Origin: Prevotella sp. UBA1104
GTDB lineage: Bacteria > Bacteroidota > Bacteroidia > Bacteroidales > Bacteroidaceae
Direction: 5' to 3'
DNA: 7,001 bases
Assembly: GCA_002314055.1 (NCBI GenBank)
Contig: DCBP01000006.1
Coordinates: 1-7,001, forward strand
In this document: one piece after another, positions 6,963 through 7,001 of the stretch
Numbering within the stretch: the first letter of the stretch is position 1
Layout of the letters: the number at the start of each line of letters is the position of its first letter
Made by a program: the position numbers and the translations under genes
Notes under the pieces: generated by a model
What the model saw: only the letters and a program-made list of their open reading frames with translations
Database searches by the model: none
What the model was told of the DNA's origin: nothing

Positions 6963-7001
6963 TTTCTTCCCCTCCCCCGCCTCCCCCTCCGGGGGCGGAG
7001 C
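6963..7001 (-). repeat. GC-rich inverted repeat, right copy (at least 39 bp)
   Basis: This is a perfect reverse complement of 23-61. On the minus strand (the pectinesterase sense strand) it reads GCTCCGCCCCCGG followed by G-rich purine runs and ends GAAGAAA, 40 nt before the start codon. The window edge cuts it, so its full length is unknown. As RNA it could form the C5/G5 hairpin described for the left copy, or a G-rich alternative fold. After an 8-nt interruption (6955-6962) the similarity to the left copy resumes at 6946-6954. Confidence 0.9.

Noticed and set aside
23..7001. Insertion sequence or composite transposon with terminal inverted repeats
   Set aside because: No transposase or recombinase lies between the repeats and no target-site duplication can be judged because the right copy meets the window edge. 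The repeats are reported, but a mobile element is not called.

Overview
The window looks like chromosomal DNA from a gut or oral Bacteroidales bacterium, most likely Prevotella or Segatella. Four things point there. (i) The C10 (streptopain/interpain) protease carries BspA-like leucine-rich repeats and a tail of the form AIYNIMGQR...KGINIVNGKK, which is common in Prevotella secreted proteins. (ii) The second protein is a multidomain secreted pectinesterase. (iii) Neither start codon has a Shine-Dalgarno sequence; both have A/T-rich leaders. (iv) There is a clear Bacteroidetes-type promoter (-33 TTTG, 19-nt spacer, -7 TAnnTTTG). The genus is an inference; no marker gene is present.

Layout, all genes on the minus strand and read from right to left. 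At 6963-7001 is a GC-rich repeat, followed by a short A/T-rich leader (6923-6962). Next is a 1101-residue secreted pectin methylesterase (6922-3617), followed by a strong hairpin (3537-3581) that probably ends its transcript. An A/T-rich intergenic stretch follows, with an imperfect dyad (3512-3536), a good promoter (3402-3433) and a leader of about 125 nt. Then comes a 1026-residue secreted C10 cysteine protease (3269-189), followed by a long-stem terminator hairpin (75-125) next to two direct-repeat copies. Near the left edge (23-61) lies a second, inverted, perfectly matching copy of the GC-rich repeat.

Both proteins have signal peptides and act outside the cytoplasm, one de-esterifying plant pectin and the other degrading protein. 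They share the Bacteroidetes style of stacked beta-sandwich or repeat modules around one catalytic domain, with a C-terminal tail resembling sorting or anchoring domains. The hairpin and separate promoter between them argue for two independent transcription units rather than an operon. No SusC/SusD pair, regulator, transposase, tRNA, rRNA or CRISPR is visible.

I do not see a clearly undescribed system. The most unusual item is the 39-bp inverted GC-rich repeat bracketing the two genes, one copy of which sits 40 nt upstream of the pectinesterase start codon.
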